Below, one piece after another: positions 34,029 through 41,568 of a DNA stretch of 64,000 nt (the first letter of the stretch is position 1; each line of letters starts with the position of its first letter). The DNA lies in NCBI GenBank assembly GCA_965220385.1, contig OZ244825.1:5332001-5396000 (forward strand), written 5' to 3'. Both the position numbers and the translations under genes were made by a program. Below the pieces are notes generated by a model. That model saw nothing but the letters and a program-made list of their open reading frames with translations. It had not been told where the DNA came from and did no database searches. Source of the DNA: PCPOR2b sp965220385. Its GTDB lineage: Bacteria; Poribacteria; WGA-4E; PCPOR2b.

Positions 34029-34102
34029 TAGGCGGAACAGGACTTGAACCTGTGACCTACGGCTTGTAAGGCCGTCGCTCTAGCCAACTGAGCTACCCGC
34101 CC
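34029..34102 (-). tRNA. tRNA-Val (TAC)
   Basis: A 74-base cloverleaf: acceptor GGGCGGG/TCCGCCT (G-U pairs at both ends), D arm GCTC/GAGC, anticodon arm ACGGC/GCCGT with loop CTTACAA (anticodon TAC, Val), T arm ACAGG/CCTGT, discriminator A. CCA is not encoded, unlike the flanking tRNA-Asp genes. Confidence 0.93.
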
Positions 34103-34127
34103 ATACGAAACGAAACAGATAAATAGG

Positions 34128-34206
34128 TGGCGGACCCGACGAGATTTGAACTCGCGATCTTCTGCGTGACAGGCAGATGTGTTAAGCCAGGCTACACTAC
34201 GGGTCC
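34128..34206 (-). tRNA. tRNA-Asp (GTC), first copy in transcription order
   Basis: Same 79-base sequence as the gene at 33865, including encoded CCA. It is the first gene after the promoter at 34219. Confidence 0.95.
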
Positions 34207-34218
34207 GACAGGGCATAT

Positions 34219-34247
34219 ATTTTAGACGATAATCCTCAGTTTGTCAA
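34219..34247 (-). promoter_or_regulatory. Promoter of the tRNA cluster
   Basis: Minus-strand TTGACA, a 17-base spacer, TAAAAT, placed 12 bases before the first tRNA-Asp. Confidence 0.8.
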
Positions 34248-34287
34248 GGGATAATTAACGCACTTGAAATTTCTGCACTATTTTAAT

Positions 34288-34487
34288 GCAAGCTGCCACT
34301 TATAGGAAGGTCACATGGATAACTGTGAGCTGAATTGAGTCAGTCACCGCTCGCAGTGGATTGACAAATCCACTGCACATATACGGTTGGCTTGGATATG
34401 TCTATCCAAGTTGCTCTGAATCCCGATTTATCGGGGGCTTAGACTCTTGGAACGGAACAGAGCGGGGTTGATAAATAGCAGCTTAGG
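34288..34487. repeat. Type B composite palindromic element (copy 2)
   Basis: Fills most of the 281-base gap between the tRNA cluster and the PhnZ-like gene. Ends GCAAGCTGCCACTTAT and GATAAATAGCAGCTTAGGC are inverted repeats. It shares with the element at 25562 the modules GCAGTGGATT/AATCCACTGC and GGCTTGGATA/TATCCAAG, but in the other order and orientation, plus a CCCGATTTATCGGG palindrome. Its right end abuts the PhnZ-like stop codon. Confidence 0.65.
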
Positions 34488-35117
34488 CTATTTCAGGCAT
34501 GCCTGCACAATCTCACGGTAGGTGTCAAGTGCTGGCGTTTCCAAACCCCTCACCTTGGCAAGGTCATCCCACCGCCGCAGCTGCAGCGCATCCTGATAAT
34601 GTGGGATGCGTTCAAACGCTGCCCGTTCGTCGTCCGACAGGACCCCGCCCTGAACCTGAAAACTCCTTTTCGACGCCTCAGATAAGTCGTCGTAGTATGA
34701 TGCATCAGTTGTGCACAGATACCGTTTCGCTGGCACATGCAATCGGATTGGGGTTATGACCGCTTCTACGAAGAACGGCTCCATATAGTCTGCCCCGACC
34801 TCCTCATGATTCTGATCTTCCTCCAAAAAATCGCTCTCTGCATTGTGCTCGTCTAACAGAAAATGTCCGATATCATGTAACAGAGCACCCGCAATCTGTG
34901 TCGTACTTGCGTCGTGTAGCCGCGCCTGATTCGCACATTGACACGCGTGTTCCAGCTGTGTTACCGATTCATCGTAAAACGACTGCCCCTTGCGTTCCAT
35001 ATAATCAAATAGGGTCGTAACCTTCTCCGCTGCTGTCATGCCGGTCATCTGTGCCGCGAGCGTTTGATCAATTCCCGATTCTCGGGATTCTCGATGAAAT
35101 CGGAACCTACTGTTCAT
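34488..35117 (-). CDS. PhnZ/TmpB-like HD-domain mixed-valent diiron oxygenase
   Basis: A 209-residue HD-domain protein like PhnZ, which cleaves the C-P bond of 2-amino-1-hydroxyethylphosphonate to glycine and phosphate, and TmpB, which acts on the trimethylated analogue. The iron ligands are all visible in order: His in LEHACQ, His-Asp in LLHDIGH, His in NHEEVGADY, His in RLHVPAKRYL and Asp in RRWDD; a Glu lies seven residues before the first His as in PhnZ. The upstream gene is the matching dioxygenase, overlapping by 11 bases. The first about 15 residues are encoded by a palindromic repeat, so translation may really begin at a later Met (near residue 25 or 28). Confidence 0.87.
   Translation of the reverse strand: MNSRFRFHRESRESGIDQTLAAQMTGMTAAEKVTTLFDYMERKGQSFYDESVTQLEHACQCANQARLHDASTTQIAGALLHDIGHFLLDEHNAESDFLEEDQNHEEVGADYMEPFFVEAVITPIRLHVPAKRYLCTTDASYYDDLSEASKRSFQVQGGVLSDDERAAFERIPHYQDALQLRRWDDLAKVRGLETPALDTYREIVQACLK
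35068..35103. repeat. Palindromic element inside the start of the PhnZ-like gene
   Basis: Holds CCCGATTCTCGGGATTCTCG followed by ATGAAATCGG; its arms pair across the unit. It is nearly identical, inverted, to the intergenic unit at 28865-28893 and encodes RFHRESRESGID on the minus strand. Confidence 0.7.
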
Positions 35118-35898
35118 GGTTCAGCACCGTCCTTCCCCGAAAATGTCCAATTTTGCTGATCTGGCTTGCTTGTGTTGAACTATCTTTTTGGTAGTCCAAA
35201 AAGGTCTGTCGTTTATCCTCATAGTACTGCTCACGCCAATCCCCTTCGGAGAGGGCATTGTAAGTCACATAAATGATGCGTCGCGGCTGATTAGAGCGGT
35301 TCGTGCCACTCTTATGTGGGATATAAGATCCGAACAACAGGATGTCTCCTGGCTCTGTCGGCACCTCGACCCATTCCATCTCCGAAGCAACCTCCTCCGC
35401 AATACAGCCCTTCTCGTCGAGTGCGATGAAACCTTGCTCGTATTGCCCCGGTGAGAAAGAGAGGCAGCCGCTCTCCGGTGTCGCTGGATCGACTGAAATT
35501 AAACAGGTGATATGAAATGTAACGAACTCGTAGGCAGGCGCGTCCTGATGTGGGGCGTAACCACCACCGCCGGGGTACTTGTAATTGATCTTCTCTTTAT
35601 ACAGGACTGCTGGCTCGTCCATCAATTCCGAAACAACCTTCAACACCTTTCCGCCCGTCAACAACTCTTCCAAACCTGCGTGGTACGGCACGAAATTTTC
35701 TGAGCGGGAAAGCCGCGTTCCCTTTGGAGTGGCTTCAAAATGGTGCAGCCACTTGTCATGGGTCGGTTCCCGTCCCTCAATGTCCTTGACCCACTCTTGC
35801 AATGCCGTTACTTCTTCGTCTGAGAAGAAGCCGGAAATCTTCAGATAGTTGTCATTTTGCCAGTCTTTATGATGTGTCGATTCTAGGTAATTTGACAT
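35107..35898 (-). CDS. PhnY/TmpA-like Fe(II)/2-oxoglutarate dioxygenase (PhyH family)
   Basis: A 263-residue PhyH-family oxygenase. Iron ligands are in APHQDAPAYEF (HxD) and SYIPHKSGTN (distal His), with the 2-oxoglutarate Arg in QPRRIIYVTYN. The text around KYPGGGGYAPHQD and the fused position before an HD oxygenase match PhnY and TmpA, which hydroxylate C1 of 2-aminoethylphosphonate or its N-trimethyl form. It is therefore the likely first step of an oxidative organophosphonate route, with the PhnZ-like enzyme as second step. An ATG nine bases upstream exists, but GAGG is then too close; the ATG at 35898 has proper spacing. No phosphonate transporter is in the window. Confidence 0.82.
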   Translation of the reverse strand: MSNYLESTHHKDWQNDNYLKISGFFSDEEVTALQEWVKDIEGREPTHDKWLHHFEATPKGTRLSRSENFVPYHAGLEELLTGGKVLKVVSELMDEPAVLYKEKINYKYPGGGGYAPHQDAPAYEFVTFHITCLISVDPATPESGCLSFSPGQYEQGFIALDEKGCIAEEVASEMEWVEVPTEPGDILLFGSYIPHKSGTNRSNQPRRIIYVTYNALSEGDWREQYYEDKRQTFLDYQKDSSTQASQISKIGHFRGRTVLNHEQ

Positions 35899-35945
35899 GA
35901 TTAACATCCTCGTTGTATTGGTTCATATTAAGAGATCGTGCGACA

Positions 35946-35976
35946 TCAACCGAGTTTTTTTCAGAAACTCGGTTTC
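35946..35976. repeat. AACCGAGTTT hairpin
   Basis: AACCGAGTTT and AAACTCGGTT pair across a short T-rich loop. A related hairpin is at 48076-48107 inside the type D element. The 224-base gap from 35908 to 36131 holds nothing else recognisable. Confidence 0.5.
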
Positions 35977-36131
35977 TCTTTGCGTTTTGACCCTCTTTTT
36001 TTAAGAAGCCAACCTATTTATGAGCGGTCTGATTTTACCACAGTGGTAGAGGCGAGGGTATCCTGCTCAAATGCTGCGGAACGGTTCAATTAGCGCCCTC
36101 GCGTCCCTACGCAAAATACGGGAACAGTACA

Positions 36132-37874
36132 TTAGTCTGGCATCTGATGGGAAAAGGTAAGCGCATCCATCCGGTTTTCAACCCACATCCGATAGTGCCA
36201 TCCGCCCGTATAATTTGCGGATTTAACCGTCACACTGTTCCAACCCGCCTTCAACGGGAGTTCGACGTAAGCCCAACTGAAAAACAGATCTGATTCCGGT
36301 ACCGACGCCTTCTGAATTTCAACGCCATTGACAAAGAGGCGTCCCAACTCACTCCCCCATCGGATTTGAGCGAAAACTATCCGATCATCAGGACTCTTGA
36401 TATGCGTTACTGCATAAGCGAATGCCCAATCCGGATCTCCTAACACCTTATTTAAGTTGATAACTTCACTATCAGCACGGTGCTCTTGCCACTGGATTTG
36501 TCCATTTTTGCCCGAATAGGTTTTATCACTTGAACTCGCATCCGGCAGCTGTTCGGCGATAAACTGCGCCGGTGCAGTTTGCGAGTCGAGCGGTCGCTCT
36601 GTGATACCGAGGTCAAAGGGACCAAGAATCTGCCAGTCTTTAAGCGCGTGTAGATCTACCTCATCGACATACTTAACCTTCTCACTCCGGGTATACAGTT
36701 GTTCCCCACCATACAGGATGGAGTAGTGGTACGTAGGTAAGGGAAGCAGCGCATCAGACGCGCCTAAAAACGTTACCGCACTCTGTGTCTCTTGTCCCGG
36801 TTTTAACTCGAAAGTAAGCTGATTTGGGGTTATCTGCCAGTTCTCACTTGGGTCAAACGCAATTTCAACCTTTACCGCTTTCTCAAACCTGTTTTTTAAC
36901 CCGACTTCGAGTTTTCCACTGGCAACTGGCTCTGTTCTGTCAACCTCAAAATCCGGCTGAAAAGTGACCAAATCTCCAAACTTCTCTTTGAACGCGGTAG
37001 TCGAGATGTCTGCCGGATGGATACTCCCCGGTTCGATAATCGCAACGGTAATATCGTCACCGTCCACTGTCACGATGCTATAGTGGTCAAATGCGCCAAA
37101 CTCCTTCACATCGCGGGGAGTCAGCCCGCCACCCGTCGCGCTGAGAACGAAGTATCGACGGTCATTGCGCGTGTGCAGGGTCAGGTTGTGATAGTGTCCC
37201 GCGAAAACCGTGTATGCTCGGTTCCCAAGCATTTCCTCGATCCGACTCCAACCGGATTCTTCATGCAACCATGCGGGTTTGTGCAACAACACAAAGGTGT
37301 GCCGCACATCCGGGTGTTGTCCTAACTTTTCTGCTGCATAACGAATCTGTGCCTCTCCAAACCAGTTTTCCACGCCTTGAGGCAACCCGTGTCTCTCCTC
37401 CGTGTTGAGTATGATAAACAGGCAATCTTTATAGGTAAAAGCCGAATAGGTCCGTCCGATATGCTCGACCCAATAGTCGTACATCACCCGATTGGTGATG
37501 TCGTGGTTCCCCGGCAACAAGAGAAACGGAACTGTCAGAGGCGATTCATGTTGCCAAAACTCCTCCCATTCTGCGTCAAGCTGTTCTCGGTCGGTCGTTA
37601 CTCCTTGTATTAGGTCGCCAACCATAATCGCAAAGTCCGGTTGCAGCGAATTAATTTCGCTGATTGCGCGGTCAAACACGTGCCACTTATCGAGCCCTCC
37701 ACCTGTTTTATCACCAATAATTGCGAAGCTGAATTTGTCCGGATCCTCTGAAAACGGTCGTTCGACAATTGGCATCCGGTCCGGGAAATCCGGGGCTTGC
37801 GCCGCAGCACTACTCGTAATAGCAAGACATACGAGCAGCACAACAAAAATTTTTAAAATCTGGCTACAATCCAT
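36132..37874 (-). CDS. Secreted metallophosphoesterase
   Basis: A 580-residue protein with a signal peptide (hydrophobic residues 8-24 ending in an Ala-rich SSAAAQA cleavage-type site), so periplasmic or exported. The calcineurin-like phosphoesterase core spans about residues 45-290: IIGDKTGG, MVGDLIQG, LPGNHD, LLHKPAW and FAGHYHN supply the two-metal ligands, although the first motif lacks the usual DxH. The C-terminal 290 residues form beta-rich domains ending in a jelly-roll-like part (LPLKAGWNSVTVK), perhaps for carbohydrate binding. The TTG codon just before the ATG is not needed: AAGGAG is spaced eight bases before ATG 37874. It sits beside the phosphonate pair but 220 bases away; a link is only possible. 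Confidence 0.85.
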   Translation of the reverse strand: MDCSQILKIFVVLLVCLAITSSAAAQAPDFPDRMPIVERPFSEDPDKFSFAIIGDKTGGGLDKWHVFDRAISEINSLQPDFAIMVGDLIQGVTTDREQLDAEWEEFWQHESPLTVPFLLLPGNHDITNRVMYDYWVEHIGRTYSAFTYKDCLFIILNTEERHGLPQGVENWFGEAQIRYAAEKLGQHPDVRHTFVLLHKPAWLHEESGWSRIEEMLGNRAYTVFAGHYHNLTLHTRNDRRYFVLSATGGGLTPRDVKEFGAFDHYSIVTVDGDDITVAIIEPGSIHPADISTTAFKEKFGDLVTFQPDFEVDRTEPVASGKLEVGLKNRFEKAVKVEIAFDPSENWQITPNQLTFELKPGQETQSAVTFLGASDALLPLPTYHYSILYGGEQLYTRSEKVKYVDEVDLHALKDWQILGPFDLGITERPLDSQTAPAQFIAEQLPDASSSDKTYSGKNGQIQWQEHRADSEVINLNKVLGDPDWAFAYAVTHIKSPDDRIVFAQIRWGSELGRLFVNGVEIQKASVPESDLFFSWAYVELPLKAGWNSVTVKSANYTGGWHYRMWVENRMDALTFSHQMPD

Positions 37875-37900
37875 CAATCTTTCTCCTTCTGTATCAATTC

Positions 37901-38137
37901 TTAGGACTTATGCAGTTGAACACTCAAACACCTGTAGTTCGGCGATTTATCGCCGCAAGCACTAGATGAAGTCAATCCCATCAGAATGTAAAAATTCAAA
38001 TAATGCTAATAGATGCGGCTGAACACAGATTTTTTTTCGTTTTTTCTCTTTTTATTTGCCCCGATGTATCGGGATAAACTTCAATCAGCGAAATCTGCGT
38101 TCCTATTTGCTGTTAGAACTAAAGTGCGTAAGCCCTA
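37901..38137. repeat. Type A palindromic element (copy 5, longest)
   Basis: Covers most of the 447-base gap between the phosphoesterase and the membrane-protein gene. Left TTAGGACTTATGCAGTTGAA, right AAAGTGCGTAAGCCCTAT. Interior modules: TGTAGTTCGGCGATTTATCG (hairpin CGGCGAT/ATCGCCG), CCCCGATGTATCGGG and a T-rich tract. Bases 38138-38282 hold no recognised feature. Confidence 0.72.
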
Positions 38138-38291
38138 TCTATTGAAAACCACGTATCCTTGAAAAACAAGAAAGTATACCGGAGAAATGTTACATAATCG
38201 TGGCAGCCGCGTGAAATTTCTATCGCGGAATCTCAATACAGGTGCTACCAGAGAATAACAAAACGAGGAAAAATGGATTGCTTTAACCTGC

Positions 38292-38353
38292 TCTTGTCCC
38301 GATGTTGTTGGATCGTTCCGATCCTTACAACATCGAGGATCCTCGACGAGTCG
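38292..38353. repeat. Cruciform-like palindrome across the 3' end of the DUF457-type gene
   Basis: GTCCCGA and TCGGGAC close a long structure with inner stems TGTTGT/ACAACA, GGATCG/CGATCC and CGAGGATCCTCG. Its right half encodes the last residues of the overlapping membrane-protein gene. Confidence 0.65.
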
Positions 38354-38933
38354 GGACCTGACGCCTTTGCGCCTTGCGAGACCGTAATAGAATACCGTCC
38401 AAATGCAAGTGCGTCGCATACCCGATTAAGCTCGCCGTGTAGAAAGGCAAGCCGGCTTTGAGCAGAACCAGATTCTGTGCTGCCAACAACTCATGTCGGT
38501 CCAATTGATCGCGCTGGAAATAAATCGGCACGATCAGGAAAACCGCGGGCAATAGTAGCATCGTCAGTTTTGAATGCGTCCAACCCCGATGGTTACCGAT
38601 GAGAGGGAACATAGCGAATAAACCGAAAAATGCTGATGTGGCGTAATACCCCTTATAAATCAATATAACGTTAGAGATGAGGAAGAGTCGATAGAAAATC
38701 TGTTGACTTTTACTCTTGGTATCCACATCGGGCCATAACCCTGAAAGGACAGCGATAACAAAGCACGCAGCGATCTTCAGCGGCTCAAGGGAAACCGTTG
38801 GATTCCAGTCGGTTGGTTGTTGGAAAACGAACACACCGGCGAGGGCTGCGCCAAATGAAATCGCGAAAAAAGAGCTGTAGGTAACCAGTCCGCCGATCCA
38901 ATGTTCACGAAACATGCTCATTGTAGGAAGCAT
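38325..38933 (-). CDS. DUF457/YdjM-type membrane protein (putative metal-dependent hydrolase)
   Basis: A 202-residue inner-membrane protein with four or five hydrophobic segments. The family motifs are seen: GLWPDVDTKSKS (Asp-x-Asp) near residue 66, HRGWTHS near 112 and GYATHLHLDG near 170, giving a His/Asp cluster that suggests a membrane-bound metal hydrolase; the substrate is not known for the family. The first codons overlap the PFK-like gene by 29 bases, and three Met codons (1, 5, 7) could be the start. The last 13 residues (RRQVPTRRGSSML) are encoded by the palindrome at 38292, so the natural C-terminus may have been replaced. Confidence 0.78.
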   Translation of the reverse strand: MLPTMSMFREHWIGGLVTYSSFFAISFGAALAGVFVFQQPTDWNPTVSLEPLKIAACFVIAVLSGLWPDVDTKSKSQQIFYRLFLISNVILIYKGYYATSAFFGLFAMFPLIGNHRGWTHSKLTMLLLPAVFLIVPIYFQRDQLDRHELLAAQNLVLLKAGLPFYTASLIGYATHLHLDGILLRSRKAQRRQVPTRRGSSML

Positions 38934-40224
38934 CCTTTTCTGATTCGCCCCGATGTATCGGGACAGGAATTGGTTCCAACCGCACCTCTTCCCCGATGGG
39001 ATCCGGCTCTAAAGTGGTCGGCAGCCTTCCACCTATTAACGGCACCGCATACTGTTCAAACGCCTCAGTGATAAAGTTACCCGCTTCATTGATGAAAGCC
39101 TCTGGGACCTCTTTCTCAGAATGCGCCCCAAGTCTGAGACGCACCATGCCAATTAAAGAGCTATAAGGCTTGTTGGGGTCCAAGTGCCGAGCAATGGTAA
39201 TCATAAAGCCGTTCATTCCATCGACAGCACGGCGAACAGCCGCTTCGCCCGCCATCAATGCTTCGCCTGAATCAACCACTGAAGCGGACTGCATTCCGAA
39301 TCGAGAGAGGTCTTCAAGTCTATCCCAGCTTGCTTTGAGTTTGAGTTTCTCAGCGAGAAGGTCACACAAATATTCCCCTATGCTCCCACTCGGCGGAAGC
39401 GTACATCCCTCCTTATCTTTCACGCCTTCACTGACAACGATCAGACAATAGCCTAACCGCTGGCACACCGCCTCCACATCGGCGAGGAATTGCGCCGGAT
39501 CCAATCCGCTTTCCGGGAGATAGATCAGATGTGGTGGGCTATCATCAGCATCTTTCGCCAAGCCGGTCGCTGCAGCAAGCCAACCTGAATTGCATCCCTC
39601 CATCTCAATGATTTTTACGTGCTGTTCCGCCTGTCCCGATTCCATCGGGGAGCATTCCGATAAATCGGAACCCGCCGCCGCCTCAATCGCTTTAGTATCA
39701 TGTCCGATATTTCGTATCACAATAGCGTTTGCTCGTGCAGCGGTGCCGTAGCCAAAACAGTGATCTGTGAAACCGAGCGTATTCTCCACGGAATGCGGAA
39801 TCCCTATACAACAGAGCGAGTAACCTTCTGCCTCAGCAACTTCTGCAAGTTGGTTTGCTGTGAACATTGCCCCTTTATCGCCCATGTAGATAACGAAACG
39901 GATCCTATATTTTTTGCAGATTTCCAGAGCACGATAGTAATCCTCCTCCGCAAGGAGGCCGTGTGCGGAAGAGAGTACGGGGGAAGGAGCGTTTTTCAGG
40001 TTTTGGAGGATCGCCGGGTTCTGCTGTCCCAGATCGATCAGGTCACCCTCCAGCAATCCCTCCACACCACCCATCATGCCATAGATGTTTTGGATGTCAG
40101 GGTGTTGCTTCGCCTCTTGGATTATTCCGTGGAGGCAGGCATTGAACACTGCCGATAGGTTTCCAGCTTGTCCAATAACCAGATTTCCTCTGACTTTTAG
40201 GGTTGGCTTTATTTGTTGGAGCAT
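38905..40224 (-). CDS. Phosphofructokinase-superfamily protein with altered active-site motifs
   Basis: A 439-residue protein aligned by eye to the PPi-type 6-phosphofructokinase branch (start GNLVIGQAGNLSAVFNACL, later GWLAAATGLA). Several motifs that are nearly fixed in the family differ: the GGDDS-type nucleotide/PPi site reads MGDKG (114-118), the PKTxDND catalytic loop reads PHSVENT (143-149), so the catalytic Asp is Glu, and the MGR site reads EGC (209-211). It may use another substrate or be inactive. Residues about 185-201 are encoded by a double palindromic repeat (39628-39676). The C-terminal 15 residues also lie over a CCCGATGTATCGGG unit. No ribosome site is clear. Confidence 0.75.
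   Translation of the reverse strand: MLQQIKPTLKVRGNLVIGQAGNLSAVFNACLHGIIQEAKQHPDIQNIYGMMGGVEGLLEGDLIDLGQQNPAILQNLKNAPSPVLSSAHGLLAEEDYYRALEICKKYRIRFVIYMGDKGAMFTANQLAEVAEAEGYSLCCIGIPHSVENTLGFTDHCFGYGTAARANAIVIRNIGHDTKAIEAAAGSDLSECSPMESGQAEQHVKIIEMEGCNSGWLAAATGLAKDADDSPPHLIYLPESGLDPAQFLADVEAVCQRLGYCLIVVSEGVKDKEGCTLPPSGSIGEYLCDLLAEKLKLKASWDRLEDLSRFGMQSASVVDSGEALMAGEAAVRRAVDGMNGFMITIARHLDPNKPYSSLIGMVRLRLGAHSEKEVPEAFINEAGNFITEAFEQYAVPLIGGRLPTTLEPDPIGEEVRLEPIPVPIHRGESEKDASYNEHVS
39628..39676. repeat. Double palindrome inserted in frame inside the PFK-like gene
   Basis: TTCCGATTTATCGGAA and CCCGATGGAATCGGG (minus strand) stand side by side within the coding sequence. The encoded peptide GSDLSECSPMESGQAEQ has low similarity to anything expected at this place in the family. 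Confidence 0.75.
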
Positions 40225-40242
40225 AGCAGAGACATGAAATTC

Positions 40243-40272
40243 CCGATTTCATTCCCGATGAATCGGGAGAAC
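40243..40272. repeat. CCCGATGAATCGGG palindrome
   Basis: TTCCCGATTTCATTCCCGAT is followed by GAATCGGGAGAA, upstream of the PFK-like gene. The 275-base gap 40225-40499 also holds hairpins GGTGATTCACC and AAGTGG/CCACTT near 40450-40484. Confidence 0.6.
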
Positions 40273-40499
40273 GGTACGAACAGATGGCTGGAGGCGTGAC
40301 AGAAACTTAGATGTTAAGCCTTGAATCGAACCTAAACGGCATACCTATTTAAACCAATTTTTTTCTTTCCGAGGGCCGTTGACCGAGTGCACTATGGATA
40401 GAAAAACACAGGCGTTTTGTGATACTATACTATCCACAGTTTCTGATAAGGTGATTCACCGAAGTGGCTATTGAGATCCACTTGTTACTGTTTGATGTT

Positions 40500-41315
40500 T
40501 CACAATAGCAGGTGCTCCATATTCAGTTGTTGACAGATCTTTTTTGCACCTGCCATACCTGGGTAGACTTCAAACGCCATGCTTAACATCTCTTTTGCTC
40601 GGTTAATCTGGTTAATATCAATGTAGCACTCGGATAACCTTTTATAAATCCATGCCGTCTCTCGTTTCGATAGGTTCAAGGTACGAATCTTTTCCAAATC
40701 GGTCGGGATATCTTCAAAGTTTTGAGGATTTGTGAGGACGTAGAAGTAGACCCGCTTCAATCGCTCCTTGATTTCATCGATGAAGTGGTGAAAACACGGT
40801 CGCTGCCTTTCAGACTCGATTAACGATTCATAAAGTCCCATAGCTGTTCGATAATTCCCAAGTGTCTGGTAGGCTTCTGCGATGAGAAATTCGCAGTCAC
40901 GGCTGTCTGCATAGCCTAAAAAGTCGTCAATGCAGCCCTTTCTCTTCTCGCGCTGCAACTGCTCGTAAATTTCAATGCCTGCTTTTATGTTTTCGTTCAG
41001 TAACTCCTGAAACATCAGTTGGTATTTATGTCGAGTTTGATTCGATTTTCGCAAACCTTCAAAAGGGTGCGGCTGCCATGCGTGTTCTGTATCTACCGAC
41101 TGGAGTGTGAGATCATACTTCAACTTCCGTTGAGGATCGCTAAGGATCTCGTAGGCGATACAGATGTGGCGAAACATGCGCTCGGCATACTTCTCCTTTC
41201 CCGGGTTTTTATCCGGGTGGTGCCGCTTCACCTGCTTGCGATAAGCCTGTTTGATATCCTCTGCTGTTGCGCGGCGATCTATTTCTAATGTGTGGTAGTA
41301 ATCTGGAATTTGCAT
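40500..41315 (-). CDS. J-domain protein with helical repeat C-terminus
   Basis: A 271-residue protein. Residues 4-69 are a DnaJ domain (YYHTLEIDRRATAEDIKQAY, HHPDKNPG with the HPD tripeptide, AYEILSDPQRKLKYD), so it should work with an Hsp70. The remaining 200 residues are helical with TPR-like pairs (AEAYQTLGNYRTAMGLYESL; CYIDINQINRAKEMLSMAF), suggesting a client or partner-binding part. The Gly/Phe and zinc regions of DnaJ itself are absent. No clear ribosome site. It is transcribed alone, upstream of the PFK-like gene on the same strand but 275 bases away. Confidence 0.85.
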   Translation of the reverse strand: MQIPDYYHTLEIDRRATAEDIKQAYRKQVKRHHPDKNPGKEKYAERMFRHICIAYEILSDPQRKLKYDLTLQSVDTEHAWQPHPFEGLRKSNQTRHKYQLMFQELLNENIKAGIEIYEQLQREKRKGCIDDFLGYADSRDCEFLIAEAYQTLGNYRTAMGLYESLIESERQRPCFHHFIDEIKERLKRVYFYVLTNPQNFEDIPTDLEKIRTLNLSKRETAWIYKRLSECYIDINQINRAKEMLSMAFEVYPGMAGAKKICQQLNMEHLLL

Positions 41316-41398
41316 CTGGTTTGGTGGTGTGCAATTGATAGTAAGTATAACAGCACTCTATAATCCCACAGGCAGCTTTGTTTTGTCAAGTGAAACTT

Positions 41399-41538
41399 TA
41401 ACTGAAAGTAGGGTCATTTAGTTTTTCTGTAGGAAGGATTTCCCAATCCCGACACATCGCTCTATGAGCGACTTCCCGACTCCGACTTTTCAAACAAAAC
41501 GGGTAAAAAGCCTAAAACTGAATAGCCCTATAACTGAA
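41399..41538. repeat. Type C palindromic element with terminal inverted repeats
   Basis: Left TAGGGTCATTTAGTTTT and right AAAACTGAATAGCCCTA are inverted repeats with CTGAAAG at each edge. Inside is a tgtagg-type hairpin, GGATT/AATCC, and CGCTCTATGAGCG. It lies in the divergent 253-base gap before the FG-GAP protein. Confidence 0.65.
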
Positions 41539-41568
41539 AGATGATGCGTAAAGCATTAGGAGTAACGA

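Noticed and set aside
38135..38419. 94-codon minus-strand frame at the end of the DUF457-type gene
   Set aside because: It lies in another frame over the palindrome and non-coding bases, with no recognisable protein text.
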